A stretch of 64,000 nucleotides of DNA from assembly GCA_943914465.1 (NCBI GenBank), contig CALUCD010000007.1:71259-135258 (forward strand), in the 5' to 3' direction. Both the position numbers and the translations under genes were made by a program. The notes under the pieces are model-generated. The model was not told the DNA's origin. It did not search any database and saw nothing but the letters and a program-made list of their open reading frames with translations. Shown here one piece after another: positions 41,958 to 51,074 of the stretch (within the stretch, counting starts at the first letter, position 1; every line of letters starts with the position of its first letter). The DNA comes from an uncultured Corynebacterium sp. GTDB lineage: Bacteria > Actinomycetota > Actinomycetes > Mycobacteriales > Mycobacteriaceae.

Positions 41958-43694
41958 ATGACATTGCCCTCATCCACGCGGTCCCCACATACGCGCCCGC
42001 CGGGAAAGATCATCTTCGTCGGTGCAGGCCCGGGCAACCCTGATCTGCTCACCATTCGTGCGCGTGAGGTATTGGAGTCCAATGCTATCGCGCTGGTTGA
42101 TCCGGATGTCTCTGAGGGGGTCCGAAGTGTCGTCGCAGCCCAATTGCCGGTGCCAAAATCCAAGCTGGATCAGGCCAACGCTGATTATGAGGCGCTGGTA
42201 GCCGAGGCGAAAGAGGCGGGAGCACGACGCAAGCCAGCCCGTCCGGCAGATCCCACAGCTGCGGAGATTGAGGATGTGGGATTGGGTGTGGAAGGGATCG
42301 TCGACAAGCTGGAATCTGCCCTGGAGGAGTCTGCTGCCGCCATTGAGCGCGGCGAGGGCGGCGACGGGGACGTGATCCGGCTTGTGTGCGGCAACCCGCT
42401 CACGCGTGATTCTGTGATGGCGGAAGTCTCCGCTGTGGCTGCTGCTGGGTTGGAATTTCAGGTGGTGCCGGGTATGTCGCTGCCGTCAACGGTGCCGTCA
42501 TTCGCCGGGATCGCACTTGGGTCCACATACACCGAAACAGATCTGACCAGCGAGTCGGTGGACTGGGACCAGCTGGCAAGTGCGCCGCAGCCGCTGGTGT
42601 TTCAGGCGATGCAGGCGCACCTTGAAACGATGGCGACCCAGCTGATGGACCGTGGTTTCGCTGGCGCGACCACAGTGACGGTGACTACCAACGGCACCAC
42701 ACGGCTGCAGCGGACGTTTGACGCAACGTTGGAAACGGTGGCCAAGCTTGACGCGGACCTGTCTGGCTCGCTGGTGGTCACCCTCGGCACTGCCCCGGAT
42801 GAGCGTGCGAAATACTCCTGGTGGGAAAACCGCCCCCTGTACGGCTGGCGGGTGCTGGTTCCGCGCGCGAAAGAGCAGGCAGGGCCGATGAACGCCCAGT
42901 TGGGTGCGTACGGGGCGATCCCGCACTCGGTGCCGACGATTTCGATGGAGCCGCCGCGCAACCCCGCCCAGATGGACCGCGCGATCAAAGGCATCGTAGA
43001 AGGCCGCTACCAGTGGGTGGTGTTCACCTCCACGAACGCGGTGGACGCGGTGTGGGACAAGTTTGAAGAATTAGGGCTTGATGCCCGGTCATTCGCAGGT
43101 GTACACCTTGCCGCCGTGGGGCAGAAGACTGCCGACGCGCTTCGCGCCCGAGGGATGTTCCCAGAAGTCGTGCCGCACCGCACGAAGCAGAACGCGGCGG
43201 GCCTGGTTGAAGTTTTTCCCGAGTACGTAGAAGACATGGACCCGGTTTCACGCGTGCTGTTGCCACGCGCCGATCTGGGTACTGACGTACTGGTCAACGG
43301 GCTGGTTGAAAAGGGCTGGGAAGTTGACGACGTGGTGGCGTATCGCACGGTGCGCGCCGCCCCGCCCGCGCCGGAAGTGCGCGACATGATCAAATCCGGC
43401 GGGTTCGACGCGGTGTGCTTTACCTCCGCATCCACGGTGAAAAACCTGGTGGGCATTGCCGGCAAGCCGCATCAGCGCACCATCATCGCTTGCATCGGCC
43501 CGATGGCAGCAGCAGAAGCGCGTGAGCAGGGGCTGCGGGTTGACGTGGTTCCAGAAGTTGCCGATGTGCCTTCGCTTGTTGACGCATTGGCCGCCCACGT
43601 TGCAGAACTGCGCGCCGCCGGTCAACTGCCCCCGCCGCGCAAGAAGCGCCGCGCCCGCAGGAAGCCCGCAACGGAAAGTGATGCCAGAAAGTAG
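41958..43694 (+). CDS. hemD: Uroporphyrinogen-III synthase fused to methyltransferase-like domain
   Basis: A 578-residue fusion. Residues about 15-285 follow the SAM uroporphyrinogen-III methyltransferase (CobA/CysG) fold: VGAGPGNPDLLTIRAREVLE, then RLVCGNPL where CobA has GGDPF, then VVPGMSLPSTVPSFAGI. About 50 residues (70-125) of charged helix are inserted where the active-site motif region should be. Residues 296-565 are HemD, which closes and flips ring D. Both halves occur together in other actinobacteria. The altered GGDPF motif makes methyltransferase activity doubtful. ATG 41958 follows a leader with two small hairpins (one at 41901-41925). Residues 555-578 are Lys/Arg-rich. Confidence 0.92.
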   Translation: MTLPSSTRSPHTRPPGKIIFVGAGPGNPDLLTIRAREVLESNAIALVDPDVSEGVRSVVAAQLPVPKSKLDQANADYEALVAEAKEAGARRKPARPADPTAAEIEDVGLGVEGIVDKLESALEESAAAIERGEGGDGDVIRLVCGNPLTRDSVMAEVSAVAAAGLEFQVVPGMSLPSTVPSFAGIALGSTYTETDLTSESVDWDQLASAPQPLVFQAMQAHLETMATQLMDRGFAGATTVTVTTNGTTRLQRTFDATLETVAKLDADLSGSLVVTLGTAPDERAKYSWWENRPLYGWRVLVPRAKEQAGPMNAQLGAYGAIPHSVPTISMEPPRNPAQMDRAIKGIVEGRYQWVVFTSTNAVDAVWDKFEELGLDARSFAGVHLAAVGQKTADALRARGMFPEVVPHRTKQNAAGLVEVFPEYVEDMDPVSRVLLPRADLGTDVLVNGLVEKGWEVDDVVAYRTVRAAPPAPEVRDMIKSGGFDAVCFTSASTVKNLVGIAGKPHQRTIIACIGPMAAAEAREQGLRVDVVPEVADVPSLVDALAAHVAELRAAGQLPPPRKKRRARRKPATESDARK

Positions 43695-43713
43695 CGGTCC
43701 TAAGATGGGACGC

Positions 43714-44760
43714 ATGTCTTTTGACTCCCATGCTGACCCTGCGGTTGAGCTCAGTATGAGCTTGCCGCGCCGCCCCCGGCGCTTGCGCCAAAACCCGCGC
43801 ATGCGTGAGCTGACTGCACAAACGCGGCTGCACCCGGCGGATTTCATCCTTCCGCTCTTTGTCGCTGATGGCATCACTGAGCGCCGCGAGATCCCCTCGA
43901 TGCCGGGGGTGTACCAACACACGACAGACACACTCAAGGCCATCTGTCACGACGCGCTTGAGGCTGGGGTGAGATGTGTGGACCTATTCGGTGTGCCGTT
44001 GGAGCAGGATAAAGACGCCTCTGGCTCGGTCGCGTGGGATGCAGATGGGGTGCTCAACCGTAACCTGCGCGCCCTGCGCGAGGAATTCGGCGACGACCTG
44101 CTCATCATGGCGGACACCTGCTTGGACGAGTTCACTGACCACGGTCATTGCGGCGTGCTCACCACTGACCGGTGGGGCCGCGAAGTCGTAGACAACGACG
44201 CCACGGTGCGCTATTACTGTGCGATGGCAGTTGCACAGGCCGCCGCCGGTGCGCACATTGTCAGCCCGTCGGGCATGATGGACGGCCAGGTCGGGCTCAT
44301 CCGCGAGGCGCTCGATTCCAACGGGTACACAGATGTGGCAATCATGGCGTATTCAGCGAAGTACGCCTCGAAGTTCTTCGGCCCGTTCCGCGACGCGGTC
44401 GGCTCGTCGCTCACCGGTGATCGCCGCACGTACCAGCAGGATCCGGCAAACGCGCGGGAATCACTCCTGGAGGCGCAGCTTGATATCGACGAAGGCGCAG
44501 ACTTTGTCATGGTCAAACCGGCCATGCCATACCTTGATGTGCTGCATCAGGTCGCTGAGCTCTCCCCAGTGCCCGTTTCGGCATACCAGGTCTCCGGTGA
44601 GTACGCGATGCTGGTCGCCGCTGGCCAAAACGGCTGGATCGAATTCCACGAGGCGATGATGGAGGCGCTGACATCGATCAAACGGGCTGGGGCTGAGCAA
44701 ATTCTCACCTACTATGCCATCGAGGCGGCGAACGCGGTACGCGCGTCCGCTGGGTTGTAG
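43714..44760 (+). CDS. hemB: Delta-aminolevulinic acid dehydratase
   Basis: A 348-residue enzyme joining two 5-aminolevulinates to porphobilinogen. Lys216 (MAYSAKYASKF) and Lys268 (FVMVKPAMPYL) form the Schiff bases. The metal loop DTCLDEFTDHGHCG has Cys136 and Cys146, but Asp where E. coli has the middle Cys. TAAGAT lies 7 bases before ATG 43714, so the mRNA is probably leaderless from a promoter after hemD. The earlier in-frame ATG 43681 overlaps hemD. It precedes a block of three membrane-protein genes. Confidence 0.96.
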   Translation: MSFDSHADPAVELSMSLPRRPRRLRQNPRMRELTAQTRLHPADFILPLFVADGITERREIPSMPGVYQHTTDTLKAICHDALEAGVRCVDLFGVPLEQDKDASGSVAWDADGVLNRNLRALREEFGDDLLIMADTCLDEFTDHGHCGVLTTDRWGREVVDNDATVRYYCAMAVAQAAAGAHIVSPSGMMDGQVGLIREALDSNGYTDVAIMAYSAKYASKFFGPFRDAVGSSLTGDRRTYQQDPANARESLLEAQLDIDEGADFVMVKPAMPYLDVLHQVAELSPVPVSAYQVSGEYAMLVAAGQNGWIEFHEAMMEALTSIKRAGAEQILTYYAIEAANAVRASAGL

Positions 44761-44791
44761 ACGGTTTGTTGTCAGGGTTTAAGGAGAGGAC

Positions 44792-45445
44792 ATGGTGAGT
44801 TTGCCGCCGATGAACCCAAATTCGGGCAGTCACGTGGCGCCGTCTGCGGCGCAGACGTCGAAAAGCAACGAGCCCAACGGATCACGCAAAGGCGCGCGAC
44901 CCGAAGCGGTGCGCTACATGCTCGCGTGCTGGGTGGTGATGATCGCCGGGGAGCTCCTGCACCAAATCCTTACCGTGATCGCAGTGGTGCTAGATCCAGC
45001 GGCGCTGAAGGAATCGGCCCGGGCGGCCGCCAAAGCGCGCGGTGAGGACCTGACCGACGCGGTCATGTCGCTTGGCATCATTGGCTCAGTGGTGTTCATG
45101 GCGCTGATCCAACTGGCAGTGGTTGCGCTGTTCGCCGTCGCGCTCAACGCGCTTGCCAAGCAACGAAAATGGGCGCCGAGCGCGCGTCGCTTGCTGCAAA
45201 TCTTTTCCATCTTCTTCGCGCTGCGGGCGGTGTCCCTGTTTTTGGTGCGGCCAGGGTCGAGCGCTATCCCGGTGGCGTTTTATGCCTGCGACGGGATCAT
45301 CCAGATCATCCTTGCCGTAGCGGGAGTGCTTGGGGTGTTCTACGCTTCGCAAAAGGAGTCCGTGGCCTACGCGGAGGCAGCGGCCCCGCCTGATGGTCGC
45401 TCCGGTGACCGGCCGGGCGGGGCAAACCCGCCTGGAGGCAGCTAA
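44792..45445 (+). CDS. Membrane protein of unknown function in haem cluster
   Basis: A 217-residue protein: disordered N-terminal 45 residues, then four membrane helices at about 49-72, 92-120, 133-150 and 165-187, and a Gly/Pro/Asp-rich tail. No known family recognised. SD AAGGAG. Its stop overlaps the ATG of the next gene by one base (TAATG), and the P-type ATPase homologue follows, suggesting one operon. Confidence 0.75.
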   Translation: MVSLPPMNPNSGSHVAPSAAQTSKSNEPNGSRKGARPEAVRYMLACWVVMIAGELLHQILTVIAVVLDPAALKESARAAAKARGEDLTDAVMSLGIIGSVVFMALIQLAVVALFAVALNALAKQRKWAPSARRLLQIFSIFFALRAVSLFLVRPGSSAIPVAFYACDGIIQIILAVAGVLGVFYASQKESVAYAEAAAPPDGRSGDRPGGANPPGGS

Positions 45446-45939
45446 TGGCACGCATGTTTCCGACAATGGTGTCGGATCCGAATGACCCGAACCGTCGCCA
45501 CACCGCACCGGTGGGGCCGACCTGGCCGACGGCGCTGCGTGTCGCGTATTGGCTCAGCATGGCCGCTGCTGTGCTGATGGTGCTCACGGCGCTTCTCATG
45601 CTCAATGCCGGGGTTCCCGAAGCTCTGGATGCGCAGGTGGCGGCGTCGTTTCGTACCGACATGCGCATCGTGGCTGTGGCGAACATCGTGCTTGCGCTGT
45701 GCTTGGCCGCCAGCGCCTCATATTTTGAGCGAGGTTCACGAACAGCCAGGCGCTGGGCAGGATTGTTTGTTGGCCTCGCCGTGTTCGTGAACTTTGCTGG
45801 GTTCTATGTTCAAGTGGCGTCGTGGGCCTCAATTGCAATCGTGGTCATCCTCGGTGTTGCGATGTTCGCGTTGTTTCGGCCCGCGGCGAACGCGTTCGTG
45901 GACGAGCGCAGCGGCAACCCGTGGCGTGGCGTGGAGTAA
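45445..45939 (+). CDS. Four-helix membrane protein of unknown function
   Basis: A 164-residue protein with helices at about 32-53, 73-91, 103-122 and 124-145 and a short hydrophilic tail containing RPAANAFVDERSGNPWRG. Its N-terminus contains SDPNDPNRRHTAP, which may be a linear motif. Function unknown. It is translationally coupled to the gene before, and the P-type ATPase homologue starts 15 bases after it. Confidence 0.72.
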   Translation: MARMFPTMVSDPNDPNRRHTAPVGPTWPTALRVAYWLSMAAAVLMVLTALLMLNAGVPEALDAQVAASFRTDMRIVAVANIVLALCLAASASYFERGSRTARRWAGLFVGLAVFVNFAGFYVQVASWASIAIVVILGVAMFALFRPAANAFVDERSGNPWRGVE

Positions 45940-45954
45940 GGCGCGGAGCTCAAG

Positions 45955-48534
45955 GTGTCTCAAACGTTCGATGAATCCAGTGCTAGTGCGACTGGCACAG
46001 CCGACGCTACTGATGAGCTGGAGATTTCCATCTCTCAGGCGCGCGATGCGGCGCTAGCTGCCGGCATCAACCCGGACGGCATCTCCGGGAGCGACGATGA
46101 CACCCGCTCCAACGCCTCGTACGCTTTCGATCTCGAGGGGGTCAAAGATGGCCCGCAGCTCGGTGTGATCGAGGCCGCGCTTGAGGCCATTCCGGGTGTG
46201 TCCGCCCACTTCGTCTACACCACCTCCACAGCGTGGGTCACAGCCCCCGTTGAACTCGACCCGCAGCGGCTGGTGGATGTCATCGGCGAGTTCGGTGTGC
46301 GCGCCACAATGACCGAGTCGACGCTGCGCCGTCACCTGACTCGCCACCAAGGCATTGAGCGTCGCTCACCGCGGCGCAGCACCCGGGGCATGTCCGGGCG
46401 GATTCGGCGCCGCCGCCAGCACGCAAAGCAAGACCTCACTGCTGCACGCGAGGCGGGGTTTGCCCGCCGCACCGTTCGTGAGACCAGCAGCAACGACGTG
46501 TTATTCACCTCGCGTGAATTGGTCACCCCGGCCAGACTTGCCGTTGCCATATTGTTTTCCATCCCGGTGATTGTGCTCAGTTACCTGCCTGATCTGCAGT
46601 TTGATGGCTGGCAATGGATCTGCTTCGCGCTTGCTACCCCGGTGGCATTGTGGTGCGCGTGGCCGTTTCACCGTGCGATGGCTGGTGGGGTGCGCCGCGG
46701 TATGTCCGCGCTTGACGGCGCAAGCTCAATTGCAGTGCTCGCCGCCTACATTTGGTCCGCCGCCGCCCTGCTGTTCACCCCAGCTGGCGATATCGGATGG
46801 ATCTCAAGCGGTGGGTGGATGCCCACCCGGCGCGGTAGTGAGGTGGAAGTCTTCCTCGACGTCGCCTGCGGGGTTACGTTGTTGCTGCTGGCGGGGCGCT
46901 CCAACACGAAACGTATCGGTGAAAGCCTGGTCGCACGTATGCAGCGCGTCACTCCCGCACCTGAGGAGCCGTACCGGGTGACGCGCCGCGGCAAGCAGGA
47001 CTTTGAAATCTTGCCGCTGTCAGAGATCAACCGGGGAGATGATATTGAGCTGCGTCGCGGAGACATTGTCCCGCTTGACGGGGAAGTCGTCGGTGGCAGC
47101 GCGCGGTTGAGCCATTTGCTTATCGACGCCCCCTTCACCCCCTCCGTTACCGTCGGCGACCACATCGCGGCCGGTTCCGTGATCGAGCACGGGCACGTGA
47201 AAGTCCGGGCGCAGCGCACTGGCCACGCCACGCGATGGGCGGCGGTGAGCAGGTGGGTATCGGATGCGTCGAAACGTCAAAACGCGGCGACGATGCTTTC
47301 GACGAAGTCGGCGAGCATGCTCATCCCCGCCGCGTACGTCATTGCGGTGCTGGACTTTTCCATGTGGTTGCTGCTCACCGGTGACTACAACGCGGCGTTT
47401 TCTACCGCCCTGGCTATCTTGGCGGTGGTTGCACCAGTGGCGTTGGCGATCTCTCCCGCACTGGCTACCCGCAATGGCATTGAGGCAGCGGCGCGCAACG
47501 GGATTTTAGTGCGCGATGGGGTGGCGCTTCGCCGGCTTGAGGAGGTGGACACAGTGGTGTTCAACCGAGTCGGCACCATTGTGGAGCCAGAGATGACAGT
47601 AGAGACGGTCACCGCTGCCAGCGGCGAGGAGGCAGACTTTGTGCTGCTGGTGGCCGCGGCGCTGTTGGTGGACTCGAATCATCCTGCGGCGCGCGCTATC
47701 ATCGCCGCCGCGCGCGAGGCGAAAGGCTTTGGTCTGCCGTGGCGCGTTGAAGTGGATGCTTCGCAGTTGCACCCTGACGGCAGCTGCGAAGGCAAGTTGG
47801 TGGTGCGGCCCACGTCGTCTGGGCAACAGTTCGACGAAGACCAGACCACCAACCTCGACGCCACGCTGTGGCGGCCCACCAACCTGTCCCAGCTCACCGG
47901 GCGGCTAGCCCTTGCCGCAACCAGCGGTGGCACGCCGGTGATCGTGCGCTGGAAAGGCAAAGATCGCGGTGTGATCACCCTGCATGACCCTGCCAAAATC
48001 GACGCGGTCAGCGCAATTGACCGCCTGGAGTCAATGGGGGCAACCACGGTGATGCTCACCCGCGACACCTACCCTGTGGCCCGCCGGTTCGCGAACATGT
48101 TAGGCATCACCTCCGTGCTGGCAGGTATTACCGCGCAGGAGAAACCAGGCGCGGTCCGCCAACTGCACACCCGGGGCGCGAACGTGCTCATGGTGGGCAA
48201 CGCCTCAGTGATGGACACCATCGCGGTAGCAGACGTGGGGGTGCTCTACGCCGAAGACGAGTTTTTCGACATGGGCTTCAAACGCACCGAGATGGCAGCC
48301 GATGCGCTGCTCATGCGTGATGACGTCACCGCCGTACCCCAACTTCTTGAACACGGCCGGCGAGTCTCGCGCATCATCGACACCAACATGCTGTTCGCGG
48401 GGGTTTACAACGTGGTTGCGGTGATCCTGGCTGTCTCCGGAGTGCTGCCGCCGATGGGGGCGACACTGCTCATGCTGGGCAGCTCGCTGATCATCGAGTA
48501 CCGCTGCGTGGGTGCGCGCCGTTTCCCCCAGTAG
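45955..48534 (+). CDS. P1B-type ATPase homologue lacking catalytic motifs
   Basis: An 859-residue protein with the full P1B ATPase layout: an HMA-like domain (54-118), membrane helices, A domain (RRGDIVPLDGEVVGGSARL, 368-385), membrane helices, P/N domains and two last helices. The key residues are changed. The CxxC of HMA is DGPQ (65-68); TGES is replaced by DAPFTPS; CPC is APV (493-495); DKTGT is NRVGT, so the phosphorylated Asp is Asn537; TGD is TRD (702-704); GDGxND is GNASVMD (748-754). Only the HP pair (576-577) remains. It cannot be an ordinary phosphorylating pump. It has no stop or frameshift over 2.6 kb, so the loss appears selected. A role in the haem/cytochrome pathway is an inference from position. 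Confidence 0.9.
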   Translation: MSQTFDESSASATGTADATDELEISISQARDAALAAGINPDGISGSDDDTRSNASYAFDLEGVKDGPQLGVIEAALEAIPGVSAHFVYTTSTAWVTAPVELDPQRLVDVIGEFGVRATMTESTLRRHLTRHQGIERRSPRRSTRGMSGRIRRRRQHAKQDLTAAREAGFARRTVRETSSNDVLFTSRELVTPARLAVAILFSIPVIVLSYLPDLQFDGWQWICFALATPVALWCAWPFHRAMAGGVRRGMSALDGASSIAVLAAYIWSAAALLFTPAGDIGWISSGGWMPTRRGSEVEVFLDVACGVTLLLLAGRSNTKRIGESLVARMQRVTPAPEEPYRVTRRGKQDFEILPLSEINRGDDIELRRGDIVPLDGEVVGGSARLSHLLIDAPFTPSVTVGDHIAAGSVIEHGHVKVRAQRTGHATRWAAVSRWVSDASKRQNAATMLSTKSASMLIPAAYVIAVLDFSMWLLLTGDYNAAFSTALAILAVVAPVALAISPALATRNGIEAAARNGILVRDGVALRRLEEVDTVVFNRVGTIVEPEMTVETVTAASGEEADFVLLVAAALLVDSNHPAARAIIAAAREAKGFGLPWRVEVDASQLHPDGSCEGKLVVRPTSSGQQFDEDQTTNLDATLWRPTNLSQLTGRLALAATSGGTPVIVRWKGKDRGVITLHDPAKIDAVSAIDRLESMGATTVMLTRDTYPVARRFANMLGITSVLAGITAQEKPGAVRQLHTRGANVLMVGNASVMDTIAVADVGVLYAEDEFFDMGFKRTEMAADALLMRDDVTAVPQLLEHGRRVSRIIDTNMLFAGVYNVVAVILAVSGVLPPMGATLLMLGSSLIIEYRCVGARRFPQ

Positions 48535-48545
48535 GGTTGAACACC

Positions 48546-49616
48546 ATGATCAGACGGACCAGACGCGACGTTTCCGCCGCGCCGCTAATCGCAGCCGCAC
48601 AGGGGCACACGCCGTCGCGCACCCCGGTGTGGTTCATGCGCCAGGCGGGCCGCTCCTTGCCTGAGTACCGCCAGGTGCGAGAGGGCATCCCCATGCTTGA
48701 GTCGTGCTTCATGCCCGAGCTGCTCGCCGAGATCACCCTGCAGCCGGTGCGCCGCCACGACGTTGACGCGGCGATTTTGTTTTCTGACATCGTGGTTCCG
48801 CTCAAGGCCGCAGGCATAGATGTGGAAATTGTGCCTGGTAAGGGCCCGGTGGTGGCGCAACCCGTGCGAGATCAGCGCGATGTTGCCTCCCTGCCGGTGC
48901 TGGACCACGACGTGGCTGAGGTTGCACAAGGCATTGCGATCATTCTGGATGAGCTCACCGACGCGCAGGCGCTCATCGGTTTTGTCGGCGCGCCGTTTAC
49001 CCTGGCTAGCTACCTTATCGAAGGCGGGCCGAGTAAAAACCATGAGCGCACAAAAGCCATGATGCACGCAGAGCCGGACACCTGGCATGCACTGATGGAA
49101 AAACTCGTGCCCACCATCACCGCTTTTTTGCGCACACAAGTCGACGCTGGCATTGATGCCATGCAACTGTTCGACTCGTGGGCAGGATTTTTAACCGAGC
49201 GCGACTACCGCGACCACGTCCTGCCATACTCCACGCAGATACTCGAATCCGTGGCAGGAGAAATCCCCCGCATCCATTTCGGTGTCACCACAGGAGAGCT
49301 ACTCGGCGCGATGTCGGAGGCCGGCTCAGAAGTGATGGGGGTGGATTGGCGTGTGCCACTCGACATAGCTGCGACGCGCTTTACATCCCCGCGGGTGCTG
49401 CAGGGCAACTTGGATCCCGCGATGTTGTTCGCCGGGACCGAGGTGGTGCGCGCCGAGGTGACTCGGATTAAGGCTGAGGCGGCGCGCGCCATCGCCAGCG
49501 GTGCTGCAACCGGGCACATTTTCAACCTGGGCCACGGGGTGCTGCCAACCACCGACGCAGACGCGATCACCGAGGCAGTGCGCATCATCCACGAGCATCT
49601 CGGCGAGGAGGCGTAA
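48546..49616 (+). CDS. hemE: Uroporphyrinogen decarboxylase
   Basis: A 356-residue enzyme taking uroporphyrinogen III to coproporphyrinogen III. PVWFMRQAGRSLPEYR is the family signature with the substrate Arg residues; AAILFSDIVVP holds the catalytic Asp, and GFVGAPFTLASYLIEG and FNLGHGVLP follow. ATG 48546 has TAGGGT 8 bases upstream inside the end of the preceding gene; TTG 48537 is the alternative. The next gene starts immediately after its stop. Confidence 0.96.
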   Translation: MIRRTRRDVSAAPLIAAAQGHTPSRTPVWFMRQAGRSLPEYRQVREGIPMLESCFMPELLAEITLQPVRRHDVDAAILFSDIVVPLKAAGIDVEIVPGKGPVVAQPVRDQRDVASLPVLDHDVAEVAQGIAIILDELTDAQALIGFVGAPFTLASYLIEGGPSKNHERTKAMMHAEPDTWHALMEKLVPTITAFLRTQVDAGIDAMQLFDSWAGFLTERDYRDHVLPYSTQILESVAGEIPRIHFGVTTGELLGAMSEAGSEVMGVDWRVPLDIAATRFTSPRVLQGNLDPAMLFAGTEVVRAEVTRIKAEAARAIASGAATGHIFNLGHGVLPTTDADAITEAVRIIHEHLGEEA

Positions 49617-51038
49617 GTGCGAGTAGCGATCATCGGTGCCGGCCTAGCGGGTCTGACCTGCGCGTATGAGCTGCGCGACTCGGGTCACGCAGTTGATATC
49701 TTCGAGGCCACCGACCGTGTCGGCGGCAAACTGCTCACCGTCCCGTTTGAAGCAGGCCCGACTGACATGGGCGCCGAGGCGTTCCTGGCACGCCGAAGCG
49801 ACGCCGTAGCATTTTTCACCGAGCTGGGGTTGGGGGACTCGCTGGTGGAACCATCAGGCCTTGGGTCGCTGGTGTACGTGGACGGGCGCTGCGAGCCGCT
49901 ACCGCGCGCCGGGATCATGGGGATTCCGGCGTCTTCCGCGCCGGTCGCACACCTGGTTTCGGATGAAACGGCGGCGCGCATCGACGCCGAAGGCAGCCAG
50001 CCGGGACTTGGGTGGGTTGTAGGCGGTGACGTGAACGTCGGCACGCTTGTGCGTGATCGCTACGGCGACGAGGTGGCGGACACCATTGTCACCTCGCTGC
50101 TCGGCGGAGTGTATTCATGTGCGGCGGATGATCTCGGGGTGCGTGCAACGATTCCGCAGCTCGCCGAGGAATTCGACCGACTCGCCCGCGCGGATGGGGC
50201 CGGCGAAGGTGAGGTTGGTGCAGTGCACCTGTCGGTGGCGGTTCGGAACCTGGAACAGGCGCGCGCCGAGCTGCCCACCGGCCAAGGCCCGGTGTTCAAC
50301 GCGTTTCGAGACGGCTACCAGGAACTCTACGAAACGCTGGCCGAGCAATCCGGCGCCGATATCTACATTGACGCGTTCATCTCCGCCATTGCACGCCAAG
50401 GAGACGGGTTCACGCTCAAAGGCGGCGAGCGCGACGAGGACGGACGCGACCGTGTCTACGACCAGGTCGTACTTGCTGTGCCCGCGCCAACTGCCGCGCT
50501 GCTGCTCAAGCAAGTCGCCCCGGAGGCGTCTGCCGCCCTGTCGACGGTGAAATTGGCGAACTCGGCTGTTGTTGGCATGCGCTTTGCCACTGACGCGGGG
50601 CTGCCCGAACGCTCCGGTGTGCTCATCGCTGCAGGTCAGGCCGATGTTCGCGCGAAAGCGTTCACCTTCTCATCGCGCAAATGGCCACACCTTGCGGGGC
50701 GGGGCGGGGCGTTAGTGCGCGCCAGCTTCGGCCGCTTCGGCGACGACATCGCCCTGCGCGCCAGTGAAGACGACCTGGTGGACTGGGCCCTCGATGACTT
50801 ACACACCATCACCGGCTTCGACGGCCGCGCCGCGGGGCTCGAGGAGATCTACGTTCAGCGTTGGTTCGGCGGTTTGCCGCGTTATGGCGAGGAGCACCTG
50901 GCCACGGTCTCCACCGTTATGGAGCAATTGCCAACAGGCGTTTCCTGCGTTGGATCCTGGGTCAATGGTGTGGGGGTTCCGGCGGTGATTGCGCAGGCAA
51001 GGGGCGTCGCCAAGCAGCTGCTCTCAAGCACCTCATAA
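49617..51038 (+). CDS. cgoX: Coproporphyrinogen III oxidase (HemY-type)
   Basis: A 473-residue flavoprotein. The FAD site VAIIGAGLAGLTCAYELRDSG is at the N-terminus, with EATDRVGGKL next, and the C-terminal VGSWVNGVGVPAVIAQ closes the FAD domain. In actinobacteria this HemY-type enzyme oxidises coproporphyrinogen III to coproporphyrin III in the coproporphyrin-dependent haem pathway (older names hemY, hemG). GTG 49617 abuts the hemE stop, indicating coupling. The later genes of the pathway (cpfC, chdC) are not in this window. Confidence 0.94.
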   Translation: MRVAIIGAGLAGLTCAYELRDSGHAVDIFEATDRVGGKLLTVPFEAGPTDMGAEAFLARRSDAVAFFTELGLGDSLVEPSGLGSLVYVDGRCEPLPRAGIMGIPASSAPVAHLVSDETAARIDAEGSQPGLGWVVGGDVNVGTLVRDRYGDEVADTIVTSLLGGVYSCAADDLGVRATIPQLAEEFDRLARADGAGEGEVGAVHLSVAVRNLEQARAELPTGQGPVFNAFRDGYQELYETLAEQSGADIYIDAFISAIARQGDGFTLKGGERDEDGRDRVYDQVVLAVPAPTAALLLKQVAPEASAALSTVKLANSAVVGMRFATDAGLPERSGVLIAAGQADVRAKAFTFSSRKWPHLAGRGGALVRASFGRFGDDIALRASEDDLVDWALDDLHTITGFDGRAAGLEEIYVQRWFGGLPRYGEEHLATVSTVMEQLPTGVSCVGSWVNGVGVPAVIAQARGVAKQLLSSTS

Positions 51039-51074
51039 CTCGGATTGCGCGCGCGTGCACTAGGTTGATTTCCT

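Noticed and set aside
45955..48534. The P-type ATPase homologue as a pseudogene
   Set aside because: The frame is intact for 859 codons with preserved domain order and start signal; the motif losses are substitutions at exactly the catalytic sites.
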